A stretch of DNA of 55,277 bases from Candidatus Latescibacterota bacterium (GTDB lineage Bacteria; Latescibacterota; UBA2968; UBA8231), in the NCBI GenBank assembly GCA_021295675.1, contig JAGWBY010000005.1, positions 16,583-71,859 on the forward strand, given 5' to 3'. Positions 34,421 through 43,589 of the stretch are shown here, in pieces. The translations under genes and the position numbers were made by a program. Below the pieces are notes generated by a model that searched no databases, had not been told where the DNA came from, and was given only the letters and a program-made list of their open reading frames with translations. The first letter of the stretch is position 1. Each line of letters begins with the position of its first letter.

Positions 34421-36370
34421 ATGGTCACACCTAAGTCAATAGGGTTACTCTTACTCGCGTTGCTGGGTGTCGGCCTCTGCCCTCAAAATGTCTCCGGCGT
34501 GGTCATCTATAGAATTGGCACCCCCTTTTCAACAGCAGAAAAAGACAGCCTTGCAGGCCTCGGCATCGACTTCAGGGAAATCGACTGGTCGGTTTCCCAA
34601 CTGCAGGATGGCCTCGACCTAGACTCTTTGCCGGCGGGTTCACTGCAACCTAACTACTTTGATGAAGACGAAGACATCGCCGCGACCCTATTGAGCAGGG
34701 GTGGCTGGGTACGGGTGCGGCTTTTCGCCAATCAAAATCAACTGATTGGACAGGTACTGGTCGATGGCGATCCGACTACGGGCCTCACGTGGCCAGCCGT
34801 AGCTCCAGAGAGCTTTCAGGTGGGCACCTCGCGGACCCTCAGTGAACAATTGACTTTTGATTTAGGCGGGCGATTTCTCATCCGGGAAGCGAGATTTCGC
34901 CCTCTGGCGGAAAAGCCGGAGCACTTTTTGGAGCGGCTCGCCATTGGCTCCCGCGATGAGAGGCTGGTCAACATTGGCAACAGAATGTCCTATTTCCCGG
35001 CCGTAGCCGAAGTAAAAGAAAATACCGAACCTGAAGTCAGCGTGATTTTAGACCCACCGATATCGACTCAAACGGTCCAATTGCTGATTTTTCGCGACAC
35101 ACCCAAGGAAATAGGGCTCGCCGATTTTGAACTCTACGGCGGTGGTTTCGTAGCCCGAGCCTCGTATGAGTCCGAAGTAGTCGATCTAGGCGGCTTGGCC
35201 AGTTGGGGCGAGATGCGCTGGTCGGGCCGACAGGATGCGGACGCCCGGGTCGACATCCGCACCCGGACGGGAACAGATCCACATCCCGACATTTTCTGGC
35301 AGTTGCGACCCGAGCAGCGAGACAGCGTGCAATTTCTCGATGGCGGTGGCGACTTGCCCTTAAGCGAATACAAGCGCCGCTACAGCAAGCTGCTCGACGT
35401 TCTCAAGCCAGTAGAATCCCGAGATTGGGTGAGCCCCGATACGGAAAACTGGAGTTTTTGGTCCAGTCCCTACCTGTTTGAAAACTCGGGGACCAGCATC
35501 GTTTCCCCTAGTCCTCGTCAATTTTTACAACTCAAAGTGGACTTTCTTTCTACAATCGAGGATGGGGGCAAGATCGATTATGTCGAGTTTAAGGCCTCAG
35601 TTCCGCCGGCCGTGCACAACTTAGTGGGAGAAATTTTCCCGGTGGATACCCAGGTGGGCCAAGCGACGCATTTCACTTACTTCATCCGGCCGACCATCCG
35701 GGCCAGCGACATGGGCTTTGACGGCGTGGAGATTTCCACGCCCTCGGGGGTGACTTCAGTCGATTCGCTACGCATAGACGGCATCAACTACAACGACTTT
35801 ATCTGGGCAAAAACCGCGGATGGCTTGGGTTTTGAACTCAACTTCCCGCGCAAGCTAGAGCCGACCGACAGCGGAGCCCTGATCGAGGTGGTGTTCAATG
35901 CGCCGGTACTGCGGGAAGTGGGCACGCTGTTTACTGGTAAGGTGTTCAATAGCGCTGAGCCGAACGAGGTACGCCAGCGCATCAACCCAGGCAACGCCGC
36001 CGACGAGATTGAGAGCGACGGGATTGCAGTAAAAACATCGCTGAGCAGCTCATTGGTATTTGCACCACAGATTGGGCCCAATCCCTTTACGCCCAATGGC
36101 GATGACATCAACGACGTAGCGAACATTTCCTATAAGCTCTTGCGGGTGACATCTCAGGTTCCGGTCTCCGTAGCAATCTTCGACCTGTCCGGTCGCCTAG
36201 TTAAGCAAATATACGCCGGGGACATTCCCATCGGAGAGTACTCCCACTCTTGGGATGGGACAGACCACTCCAACCGGCTGGTCCCCCCGGGACTATACTT
36301 GTATCGAATAGCAGTAGATATCCAATCGGAAGAGGGCATCAAGAACGGTGTTATAGCCGTGGCCTATTGA
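34421..36370 (+). CDS. Large secreted protein A: discoidin-like region, unnamed module, CHU_C/FlgD-type Ig domain
   Basis: This 649-residue protein starts at ATG 34421 (AAAGGA before it) with a signal peptide (IGLLLLALLGVGLC). A reading frame opening at 34355 runs through the terminator and is rejected. The middle part is beta-rich with discoidin-like stretches (about residues 110-245, SIGSRDERLVNIGN region). From about residue 400 comes a module beginning LVGEIFPVDTQVG. The C-terminal 100 residues contain FTPNGDDINDV and GRLVKQIYAG...PPGLYLYRI, the pattern of CHU_C/FlgD-like Ig domains that end gliding or type IX-exported proteins. It is the first of three paralogues. Confidence 0.82.
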   Translation: MVTPKSIGLLLLALLGVGLCPQNVSGVVIYRIGTPFSTAEKDSLAGLGIDFREIDWSVSQLQDGLDLDSLPAGSLQPNYFDEDEDIAATLLSRGGWVRVRLFANQNQLIGQVLVDGDPTTGLTWPAVAPESFQVGTSRTLSEQLTFDLGGRFLIREARFRPLAEKPEHFLERLAIGSRDERLVNIGNRMSYFPAVAEVKENTEPEVSVILDPPISTQTVQLLIFRDTPKEIGLADFELYGGGFVARASYESEVVDLGGLASWGEMRWSGRQDADARVDIRTRTGTDPHPDIFWQLRPEQRDSVQFLDGGGDLPLSEYKRRYSKLLDVLKPVESRDWVSPDTENWSFWSSPYLFENSGTSIVSPSPRQFLQLKVDFLSTIEDGGKIDYVEFKASVPPAVHNLVGEIFPVDTQVGQATHFTYFIRPTIRASDMGFDGVEISTPSGVTSVDSLRIDGINYNDFIWAKTADGLGFELNFPRKLEPTDSGALIEVVFNAPVLREVGTLFTGKVFNSAEPNEVRQRINPGNAADEIESDGIAVKTSLSSSLVFAPQIGPNPFTPNGDDINDVANISYKLLRVTSQVPVSVAIFDLSGRLVKQIYAGDIPIGEYSHSWDGTDHSNRLVPPGLYLYRIAVDIQSEEGIKNGVIAVAY

Positions 36371-36413
36371 TTTTTAATTGCCCCCTATGAGTGAATACGC
36401 GGGAGACCAATGC

Positions 36414-39050
36414 ATGAGAACATTTAAGCTAGTGAGCACTAGCTTGGTCTGTCTCTTAGGTAGGATACTCCTAGGGGACGCAGCTTGGGGGCAAGAGGGC
36501 TTCTCTATCCAAGACGGCGCGGCTATCATCGAGTCCGAGGATCACTGGGCCCGTTGGCAGTCGGTGGCAAAGACCATCCAGATCACCGAGGAGGGAGTAA
36601 AACCGGCCTTTATACGCAAGAGCACCAAGCTCGAAGTAGATGGCGCTGAACAGGTAGTCCCCGGCATTAACGCGGTTTTGAATGCCTCCGAGTTCGGCGG
36701 CGGGATATGGGAGGCCGGCTCCAATCGCTTGAGCGCAGAAAGCCTCATGGACGGCAGGATGGACACCTACTGGGAGCCGGATACTTCCACCCCCCTTAGG
36801 GATTGGTGGGTGCAAATCGATTTAGGGCGGGCCGTATCAGCCAATAAGATCGTCCTCAAGTTTGTCGGGGAGGATTTGGGAGACCCCTTTCTCCAATTCA
36901 AGGTCCTCACCTCTCAGGGGGAGACGATCATCGGCCCGCTGGTGTACAGGAAACGCTTCTCAACGAATAAGCCCATCAAGAATGAACGGGTCTTTGAAGT
37001 CGATTTGACCAACCAGTTGCCCACCAAATGGCCACAGGTGCGCGGAGATTTTACCGGCGATGTGATCAGATTCGTCTCGGTCGGCGTCACAGACAGCGAT
37101 TTTGGCAAGGCAAGACAAGTTTCCCAGTCCGCTTACGAGGGCCTCGACCCCGACCAGCAAGGCGATATAGAATACTTCCGCCGAGAAACCTCGGGCAGGC
37201 TGAGATTGTTGGAGGGACGCGAGGATTGGGAGGCGTTGGCCGGTGGGGATAGTCAAGGTCCTGTCGTCTACTACCGCCGCGAGTTGCCTCGATTGGCGGA
37301 AGTGGAAGTCTGGTCGATCGGCGACAATATCGGCATTGGCGTGCTGGAGCGGGGTGGCAAGGTGACAAGTTGGGAAAACAACGGGGCTGAGGGTGTGGTG
37401 GTAGACGGGGTAATATATAGTGTAGATAAGGCGTTGTACTGGCCCGCTCAAGGGGGGTACAATCCCGATAGACTGCTGCCTTCGGAGCCACCGGATGTCG
37501 AGCGCGCCTTAGTGGTGGATCTGGGAGGAGCCTTCTTCCTAGACAATATCCGCGTACTCCAAGCCAGCAGTAGCCCCCCTGGGCCTTTTCGCGCCTACCG
37601 CCTTGAAGTCTCAGATGGGTCCACCAATGCCGGCGGAAGTCTGGCTTGGAAAACAGTGGGTTCGATCGACCATATCAACGGGAACGAGTCGTACCACGAT
37701 TTTAAGTTTCCGCTCACCAAAGTCGAGCATTTTTCTTTTACCTATAAGCTCCATATAAGGGCCGGTCGCCACGGCTTGTCAGAGATTCAGTTTTTCGGCG
37801 AAGGGTACATGCCCGAGGCCCGGATCGAATCGGTCTTTGACGGGCCTTCGGCGTTCATAGAATTGGGGGCCACTCCCCAAAATTTAGCGTCTATAGAGTG
37901 GGATGCGGATACACCGCCGGGTACGGATATTATTCTCCAAACCCGGACTGGCAATACGATCAAAACTACTACGCTTTACTATAAAAAGAACGGGGAGTTG
38001 TTTCCGGGCACCGAAGAAGAAGCAGCGGAAGCGCACGCGACGGACAAAAAGTTCTTTGGGGAGGCCTCTGTTGGACCCGTCGTTACCCAGACCAACCCGG
38101 GCAGCGATTGGAGCAGTTGGAGTCAACGCTATTTCAATTCGGGGGACAAAATCACCTCGCCCAGTCCGCGTAAATTCGTCGCCATCCGGGCGACCTTTCT
38201 CACGGACAACCCCCTCGTGGCCGCTACACTGCGCTGGGTGAAACTCAACTTTGTATCGCCAGTCGCCAAAACAATTGTCGGCGAAGTGCTGCCCCCGCAA
38301 CTCGAGACAATTGGCGCTGAGCAACTGTTTTCCTATTTCGTCCACACGACCTTCGAGCCGGCCAACGAGGGTTTTGACGAGATTCTCATTGAAGCTCCCT
38401 CCAGCGTCAAAATGAAATTCCAGCAAGCCCACCTGAGCCTCACAGGGCAACCGACTCAAACCTATACCGCTCAAAGCGAGGGATTTGAGGTCGTGTCTGA
38501 CGATTCTGATTCGCTTTGGGTGCGTTTGCCTACTCCCATCAAGGGCGGGGCCGCGTTGGTCGAGCTTCAGTTTGCGGCGACCATATTCGATTTTACCACA
38601 TTCTTCAATGGCTCTATCGGCCATTCGGCCATTCCCGATTCGTGGCAAAGAGTGGACCCAGGCGATGCAAACGAGACTAGGGATAGCGAAAAAACCGTGA
38701 TTCTGGCCCTTGAAAGAGGTGCAGTACTGGGGGATATCGAAGTTAAAAATAAAATCTTCACCCCTAACGGCGACGGCATCAACGATGATATGGCTGTGAG
38801 TTTTTCACTCATGCGGGTGAAGGCATCAACGCCGTTACAGGTGCAAATATACGATCTAGGTGGGCGTCTCATTCACCAACTACGCGAAGAGTACATAACT
38901 ACGGGACGGCATTCCGTGGTCTGGACCGGAGTCGATAACTCCGGAGCTTTGGTGCCTCCTGGCATATATGTGCTGAGGATCGACACTAAGGTCGATTCAA
39001 AATCGAGTAGAAATACCTCAGACTACCGCTTAGTACACGTCTCCTATTGA
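36414..39050 (+). CDS. Large secreted protein B: paralogue of A and C
   Basis: This 878-residue protein starts at ATG 36414 after GGGAG, with a signal peptide (LVCLLGRILLGDAAWG). It has at least two discoidin/F5-8-type-like segments (near residues 85-195, SLMDGRMDTYWEPD...WVQIDLGRAV, and 355-475, ALVVDLGGAFFLDNIRV), where paired Trp/Asp patterns are typical of carbohydrate-binding beta sandwiches. The third part holds the IVGEVLPPQLETIG module, then the C-terminal FTPNGDGINDD Ig domain ending LVHVSY. It is the longest of the three paralogues, with an extra discoidin-like unit. Confidence 0.82.
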   Translation: MRTFKLVSTSLVCLLGRILLGDAAWGQEGFSIQDGAAIIESEDHWARWQSVAKTIQITEEGVKPAFIRKSTKLEVDGAEQVVPGINAVLNASEFGGGIWEAGSNRLSAESLMDGRMDTYWEPDTSTPLRDWWVQIDLGRAVSANKIVLKFVGEDLGDPFLQFKVLTSQGETIIGPLVYRKRFSTNKPIKNERVFEVDLTNQLPTKWPQVRGDFTGDVIRFVSVGVTDSDFGKARQVSQSAYEGLDPDQQGDIEYFRRETSGRLRLLEGREDWEALAGGDSQGPVVYYRRELPRLAEVEVWSIGDNIGIGVLERGGKVTSWENNGAEGVVVDGVIYSVDKALYWPAQGGYNPDRLLPSEPPDVERALVVDLGGAFFLDNIRVLQASSSPPGPFRAYRLEVSDGSTNAGGSLAWKTVGSIDHINGNESYHDFKFPLTKVEHFSFTYKLHIRAGRHGLSEIQFFGEGYMPEARIESVFDGPSAFIELGATPQNLASIEWDADTPPGTDIILQTRTGNTIKTTTLYYKKNGELFPGTEEEAAEAHATDKKFFGEASVGPVVTQTNPGSDWSSWSQRYFNSGDKITSPSPRKFVAIRATFLTDNPLVAATLRWVKLNFVSPVAKTIVGEVLPPQLETIGAEQLFSYFVHTTFEPANEGFDEILIEAPSSVKMKFQQAHLSLTGQPTQTYTAQSEGFEVVSDDSDSLWVRLPTPIKGGAALVELQFAATIFDFTTFFNGSIGHSAIPDSWQRVDPGDANETRDSEKTVILALERGAVLGDIEVKNKIFTPNGDGINDDMAVSFSLMRVKASTPLQVQIYDLGGRLIHQLREEYITTGRHSVVWTGVDNSGALVPPGIYVLRIDTKVDSKSSRNTSDYRLVHVSY

Positions 39051-39075
39051 TCTTCTGCGATCCGAGAGGAACAGA

Positions 39076-40800
39076 TTGGACAAACCACCGTTGGTCAAGA
39101 CCGCGCTATTAGCGTTTTCTTGTCTATTGCAGGGACTTACGCCGACCCAAGGCTATGGCGAGACGATCGTCATTGGCGGCGGCCCAAGTACCCTAGCGTG
39201 GAATGACCATTATTCCGAGATATCAGTTATCGACTTTGACACCAGTCCCGGCCAGATTCAGCCTGCTCAGACAGGTCCCGAAGATAATATCGTCCTGAAA
39301 ATATTTGAAAGAGGAGGGACCGTAACATCACCCAATGCGAGAATAATACTCGAAATATCCTCGAGTCTTTTGAATGAACAATTAGCGCATATGGTCAGCG
39401 GTGATACGACCAAGGCTTTTGAAGTGAAAGGCGGTTCCCCCACAGGCGTTATATTCAGGCTAGATTTGGGCGAGCGCTTCGGAGTCAATCGGATCAAGTT
39501 TTTCCCGCGCAAGGGATTTGAAGAGTTTTTTCTGAAAGGCTATGAATTGCTGCTAAACGACGGCAGCGAGGAGCAGAAAACCCTAGCCGGGACGCCGGAT
39601 TTCAAGGTTTTCAAAACCGAGGAACGCAACCTCAACCCGACCGTTGATCTGACCGTCCCCCTGCAGTTTGTCCGTTTTATAGAGGTGAAGCAACTGGTGC
39701 GAGGAGAGTGGGAAATTGACGAGTTTCAAGTCTTTGGTGCGGGTTTTGCCTCTACGTCATCGTATACCTCAAAAGTATTTGATCGCGAACAACCCGCGGT
39801 CTTTGGCGACATAACATGGGCTAGGGGGAGCATCGGCGAACCAACAAAAACGGATGCCATCCTAGTGACCCGGAGTGGCAACACGCCGGATCCCAGCGAT
39901 TCGCTGTCTTGGAGCGCTTGGTCCCCTCCCTATCCTGCCGGAGTCCACACAGCGATTGAATCACCAACTCCGCGTCGTTTTTTTCAGTTCCGTTTACTCC
40001 TTAAGACCAGCGATATACTAGCGGCGGCGACAGTTGATTCCCTCGCCTTTGAGGTGTCTCCTGCCCTAGCCGACTCACTGGTGGGCGAAATCTGGCCCCA
40101 ACGTACTCTGATCGGACAGAATACCCCCTTTACCTATGCCGTGAGAACTGTCAATAGCCGTGGCTTTAACCGTCTCGAACTAAAAACTATGGCACCGGTA
40201 GATGTAGTGCGCTCCGTGCAAATAGACGGAACCGATGTCGAATGGGAAAAAACGAATACAGAAGACGGGGTCCAAATTAGCTTCCCCCCAATTGTGGGGA
40301 ACCGCACCTTGCGAGTGGTCTTTGAGAACGTGGCTTTGCAGTACAATACCTTTTTTGCCGGCAGGGTCTTCGATAGCCAAGAACCGAACAATCTGCCCCA
40401 AGTAGTCACCGAGGGAGACGCCGTCTCTGATTTTGAGGCCCAAGGCGATGACCTTTCGGTCGAGATCTCGGTGGGCAAAAACCTCATTCATTCGATGAAT
40501 GTGGCTCCTGTTCCTTTCACGCCCAACGGCGACGGCCTAAATGATGAAGTCTTGGTGACTTACGACATCGTCAACCTGACGGGTGGTGCTTTGGTTTCGG
40601 TGGGAGTATACGATCTTTCTGGAAGACGTGTAAGGACGATCTATTCAGGGCTGGATCCCAGTAGGAGATACCAAAGGGTTTGGGATGCAACAGACGAGAG
40701 CGGTGCCAAAGTGCTACCCGGAATCTATTTGGTGCGAGTGGAAGTTGATGCGGATTCGGGATCTGAGGGCAAGACGAAACTCGTCCCAATAGTCTATTAA
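39076..40800 (+). CDS. Large secreted protein C: paralogue of A and B
   Basis: This 574-residue protein starts at TTG 39076, preceded by GAGAGGAA, with a signal peptide (LLAFSCLLQGLTPTQG). The N-terminal half contains one discoidin-like segment (LDLGERFGVNRIKFFP...VRFIEVKQLV). The LVGEIWPQRTLIG module follows near residue 335, with a shared pattern FAGRVFDSQEPN. A CHU_C/FlgD-type Ig domain (FTPNGDGLNDEV, GRRVRTIYSG, PGIYLVRVEV) ends it in IVY. It sits 25 bases after gene B and before the barrel gene, in the same operon. Confidence 0.82.
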   Translation: MDKPPLVKTALLAFSCLLQGLTPTQGYGETIVIGGGPSTLAWNDHYSEISVIDFDTSPGQIQPAQTGPEDNIVLKIFERGGTVTSPNARIILEISSSLLNEQLAHMVSGDTTKAFEVKGGSPTGVIFRLDLGERFGVNRIKFFPRKGFEEFFLKGYELLLNDGSEEQKTLAGTPDFKVFKTEERNLNPTVDLTVPLQFVRFIEVKQLVRGEWEIDEFQVFGAGFASTSSYTSKVFDREQPAVFGDITWARGSIGEPTKTDAILVTRSGNTPDPSDSLSWSAWSPPYPAGVHTAIESPTPRRFFQFRLLLKTSDILAAATVDSLAFEVSPALADSLVGEIWPQRTLIGQNTPFTYAVRTVNSRGFNRLELKTMAPVDVVRSVQIDGTDVEWEKTNTEDGVQISFPPIVGNRTLRVVFENVALQYNTFFAGRVFDSQEPNNLPQVVTEGDAVSDFEAQGDDLSVEISVGKNLIHSMNVAPVPFTPNGDGLNDEVLVTYDIVNLTGGALVSVGVYDLSGRRVRTIYSGLDPSRRYQRVWDATDESGAKVLPGIYLVRVEVDADSGSEGKTKLVPIVY

Positions 40801-40838
40801 TTATTCCCATTTTACCTGAAAGCTAGGGTGGAACTCTC

Positions 40839-43550
40839 ATGTTGACCTGCCATATTTGCAACACTCTACTGCGCAGTATTAGTTCAGCTACCATAATTTA
40901 CGTCTTTCTCTCGTCCATGTTAGCTTTCGACACCGACGCGCAAGCCCAAGATGTCGATCCGCTGCGTATAAAAGGGGTGCGCCGAGGGGCCGAACTCACC
41001 TTTGAACCAACCGGATCCGGCGTGCTGTTTGGTGCCTTGGACCCAGCGGTCAAAAAGTGGTACGTACCGCAAGAACTTTTCCTAGAATACCGCTGGAAAC
41101 AGTGGGAATACACCAACTACGCTAGAGATCACTACGATCGCTATGTAGATATCAATTTAGCCGGGGATTACTTCTACGATATTTACGGTTCCTACATCAC
41201 TAGAGGATGGTTGCTCTACGACTGGTCTCAGACGCAGCCCCAGCAAGGGGGCAGCAATTTATTCAAGACCCAGAAATTCCAAGACTGGTTCACCAACTTG
41301 GTCATTGCCTCTGATCAGAAGGGCCAACATAACTTGGCCATCACCATAGGCAATCAGATCCGCTCGACCCTCACCCCAATGACCTTCTCAAAGCCGGCCT
41401 TGGACGGAATTCAGGTGGACTACCAAGCCGACAAATACCAAGTCACGACGATCCTCTCGCGAATCTCTTCTCCCGGCGGGGCCGGGCCTCGCAACCCTGC
41501 GGTCAACCAAACGACCAGCCTGACAACGCTAATGGGTGGACGGGCTGTTGCCCAAGTGGGCGATTTTGTCAGCATCGGGGCCAACTATGTAAGCGCCCAC
41601 AATTCCTTCCAACTCTTAGATGCCTTTGAAGGAACCCCTAGGAGTGGTTCGATTACTTCTAGTCAAAATGCTGAAAATATCACCCAGCTTTTCGTCCGTC
41701 TGACTGACGATTCGCCTGAAGACAACGAAGGTGGAGCCACTCTCTTCGCTTGGGATATGATCATAGAAGCCGAAGTCGAAATCATTGATGAGGAGGGAGA
41801 ACGGGGATTTAGGCGGGAGGTTGTCCGGGCCAGTGAGGCCGGTCTCAAACCCTCACCTCAGGGAGGCTTTCAGCGCTTGGGTTTCTGGGAAGCTAGCGGC
41901 TCTGAGCAGATCGAATTAGTATACGATTTTTCCGAGGGAACCTACACTGGTCCCGACCCCTCGGAGATACGAAGAGTGACTTTTGAACTGGTGGTTGCCA
42001 ACGACTACAGAATCGAGGTGTCTTCGAACCGCCAGAATAATCGGCAAAACAACAACGTGTTTCTGCTGGCGACCAGAGCCGAAGAAAATGTCAAAGATGG
42101 CTCCAATCTCAGAGTCCTCAAGATCCCGTACGGTTTGCCGACCGCTACGGAAATTTTCGGTCTGACTCTGGAGGCGAACAATATTGCGGGGCTTGATTTC
42201 TACGGCGAATTCGACCGCAGTAGGAGTTACCGAAAATACCCCAACAGGCAGCATACAAAACACCTGTCGGCTTTTGACCAAGGCGATGGCTGGATGTTGA
42301 ACCTGTCGAGAACATTTCAACCGTGGTTCTTTTTTGGTGAGGCTTACAGTATGGACCACAATTACAATACAAGCGCTATCTTGGCCCGGGGCGAGGTCAA
42401 CATAGATTACGAAGACCGGACGAGATTCTACTACGAACTCGTCGATGACAACGACGATCAGGATCGGTATCCCGATTGGCAGAGGATAAACGAAAGCATC
42501 GACTTGAATGTATTTCCCGGTTTAGATGAGAACGTCGATTTTATCTCCGACTTCAATCAAAACGACAGCGAAGACCTGCCCAATTTAGTGCCCGACTACG
42601 ACGAGCCCTTTCTGCGCTATTCTACGGACCGCCCCGAGTATCTGTTCGGCATAGATATGAACAACAATATATGGGTAGATCGGTTCGAAAACGACGATGA
42701 AGCAGATCTCCCCTACGGTAGGGATTTAAGTGGGTACAACCTTTATGGGGGCGTCAACATTACTCCAGAAATGAGATTGACGATCGGCCGCACCGACGAA
42801 AGTCTCATTGCCGGCGATGGACAAAATACCACCCATTATTTGCTTTTTACGCTGGAAAAGGACTACCCCGGACTAGGCAAGCTGAGGATTTTTGAAAACT
42901 TCAAGCTCGCCAAGGACAATATAGAGAACGACCTTCGCCAGTGGGACGAATTCGAGAGGCGAAACGTCCCTACCATTGATCCGCTGGCGGCCCGGAATAC
43001 GTGGATAAATTCGTCCTATATAAGCTTCGACTATACCAAGCTGAAGAATCTAAATATCATCAACAAGCTGAAATACGACCGCTGGCGTCAAAGGGAGAGA
43101 CAACCCGATCTGCGACGGGACTTCGTTTTTATCGGTCTGATCAATAAAGTGGATTATGTTCTCAAATTCGTAAATATCGATATCCAGCCAAAAATTAAAA
43201 ACGAATTGAGGATAGAATCTCCAGCGCTTAAATCAGATCCTAAACGGAAGGAAGACACGCTTATTTTTACTTTACTAGCTCGGTGGCCATTGTTTAATAA
43301 CTCCACCATGCAGGCCGGCGTGGAATATACCATTTTCCAGCAGCTCAGGGATTCGGATACAGCGGTCAAGGAAGGGTTGCTAGACGACTTCAGTGAAATT
43401 GTCGGCGCGGCCCAGTTCGCCAATAATTCAAACTACTTGGGCTACAATTTGACGACCCTGATGGGACTCAGGCTGACCAGAAGAGCCATAGATAACGAAA
43501 CCGAAACAGGTAGAATGGCTTTTGCCACAGTATTTGCCGGGTTGGAGTAA
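40839..43550 (+). CDS. Large probable outer-membrane beta-barrel protein of the surface operon
   Basis: This 903-residue protein has a signal peptide (long, ending near DTDAQAQ) and no long helices after it. It is a series of short strands with alternating polar and aromatic residues (FLEYRWKQWEYTNYARDHYDRYVDI and the final third), typical of large outer-membrane barrels. The end FAGLE lacks the C-terminal Phe seen in many porins. I do not recognise the family. AGGGTGGA stands before the ATG. It follows the three secreted paralogues and precedes a parvulin lipoprotein, which could help fold it. Confidence 0.75.
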   Translation: MLTCHICNTLLRSISSATIIYVFLSSMLAFDTDAQAQDVDPLRIKGVRRGAELTFEPTGSGVLFGALDPAVKKWYVPQELFLEYRWKQWEYTNYARDHYDRYVDINLAGDYFYDIYGSYITRGWLLYDWSQTQPQQGGSNLFKTQKFQDWFTNLVIASDQKGQHNLAITIGNQIRSTLTPMTFSKPALDGIQVDYQADKYQVTTILSRISSPGGAGPRNPAVNQTTSLTTLMGGRAVAQVGDFVSIGANYVSAHNSFQLLDAFEGTPRSGSITSSQNAENITQLFVRLTDDSPEDNEGGATLFAWDMIIEAEVEIIDEEGERGFRREVVRASEAGLKPSPQGGFQRLGFWEASGSEQIELVYDFSEGTYTGPDPSEIRRVTFELVVANDYRIEVSSNRQNNRQNNNVFLLATRAEENVKDGSNLRVLKIPYGLPTATEIFGLTLEANNIAGLDFYGEFDRSRSYRKYPNRQHTKHLSAFDQGDGWMLNLSRTFQPWFFFGEAYSMDHNYNTSAILARGEVNIDYEDRTRFYYELVDDNDDQDRYPDWQRINESIDLNVFPGLDENVDFISDFNQNDSEDLPNLVPDYDEPFLRYSTDRPEYLFGIDMNNNIWVDRFENDDEADLPYGRDLSGYNLYGGVNITPEMRLTIGRTDESLIAGDGQNTTHYLLFTLEKDYPGLGKLRIFENFKLAKDNIENDLRQWDEFERRNVPTIDPLAARNTWINSSYISFDYTKLKNLNIINKLKYDRWRQRERQPDLRRDFVFIGLINKVDYVLKFVNIDIQPKIKNELRIESPALKSDPKRKEDTLIFTLLARWPLFNNSTMQAGVEYTIFQQLRDSDTAVKEGLLDDFSEIVGAAQFANNSNYLGYNLTTLMGLRLTRRAIDNETETGRMAFATVFAGLE

Positions 43551-43589
43551 TCTACCAGTACATAGGGATGCAGAGGAGATCTAAGCTGA

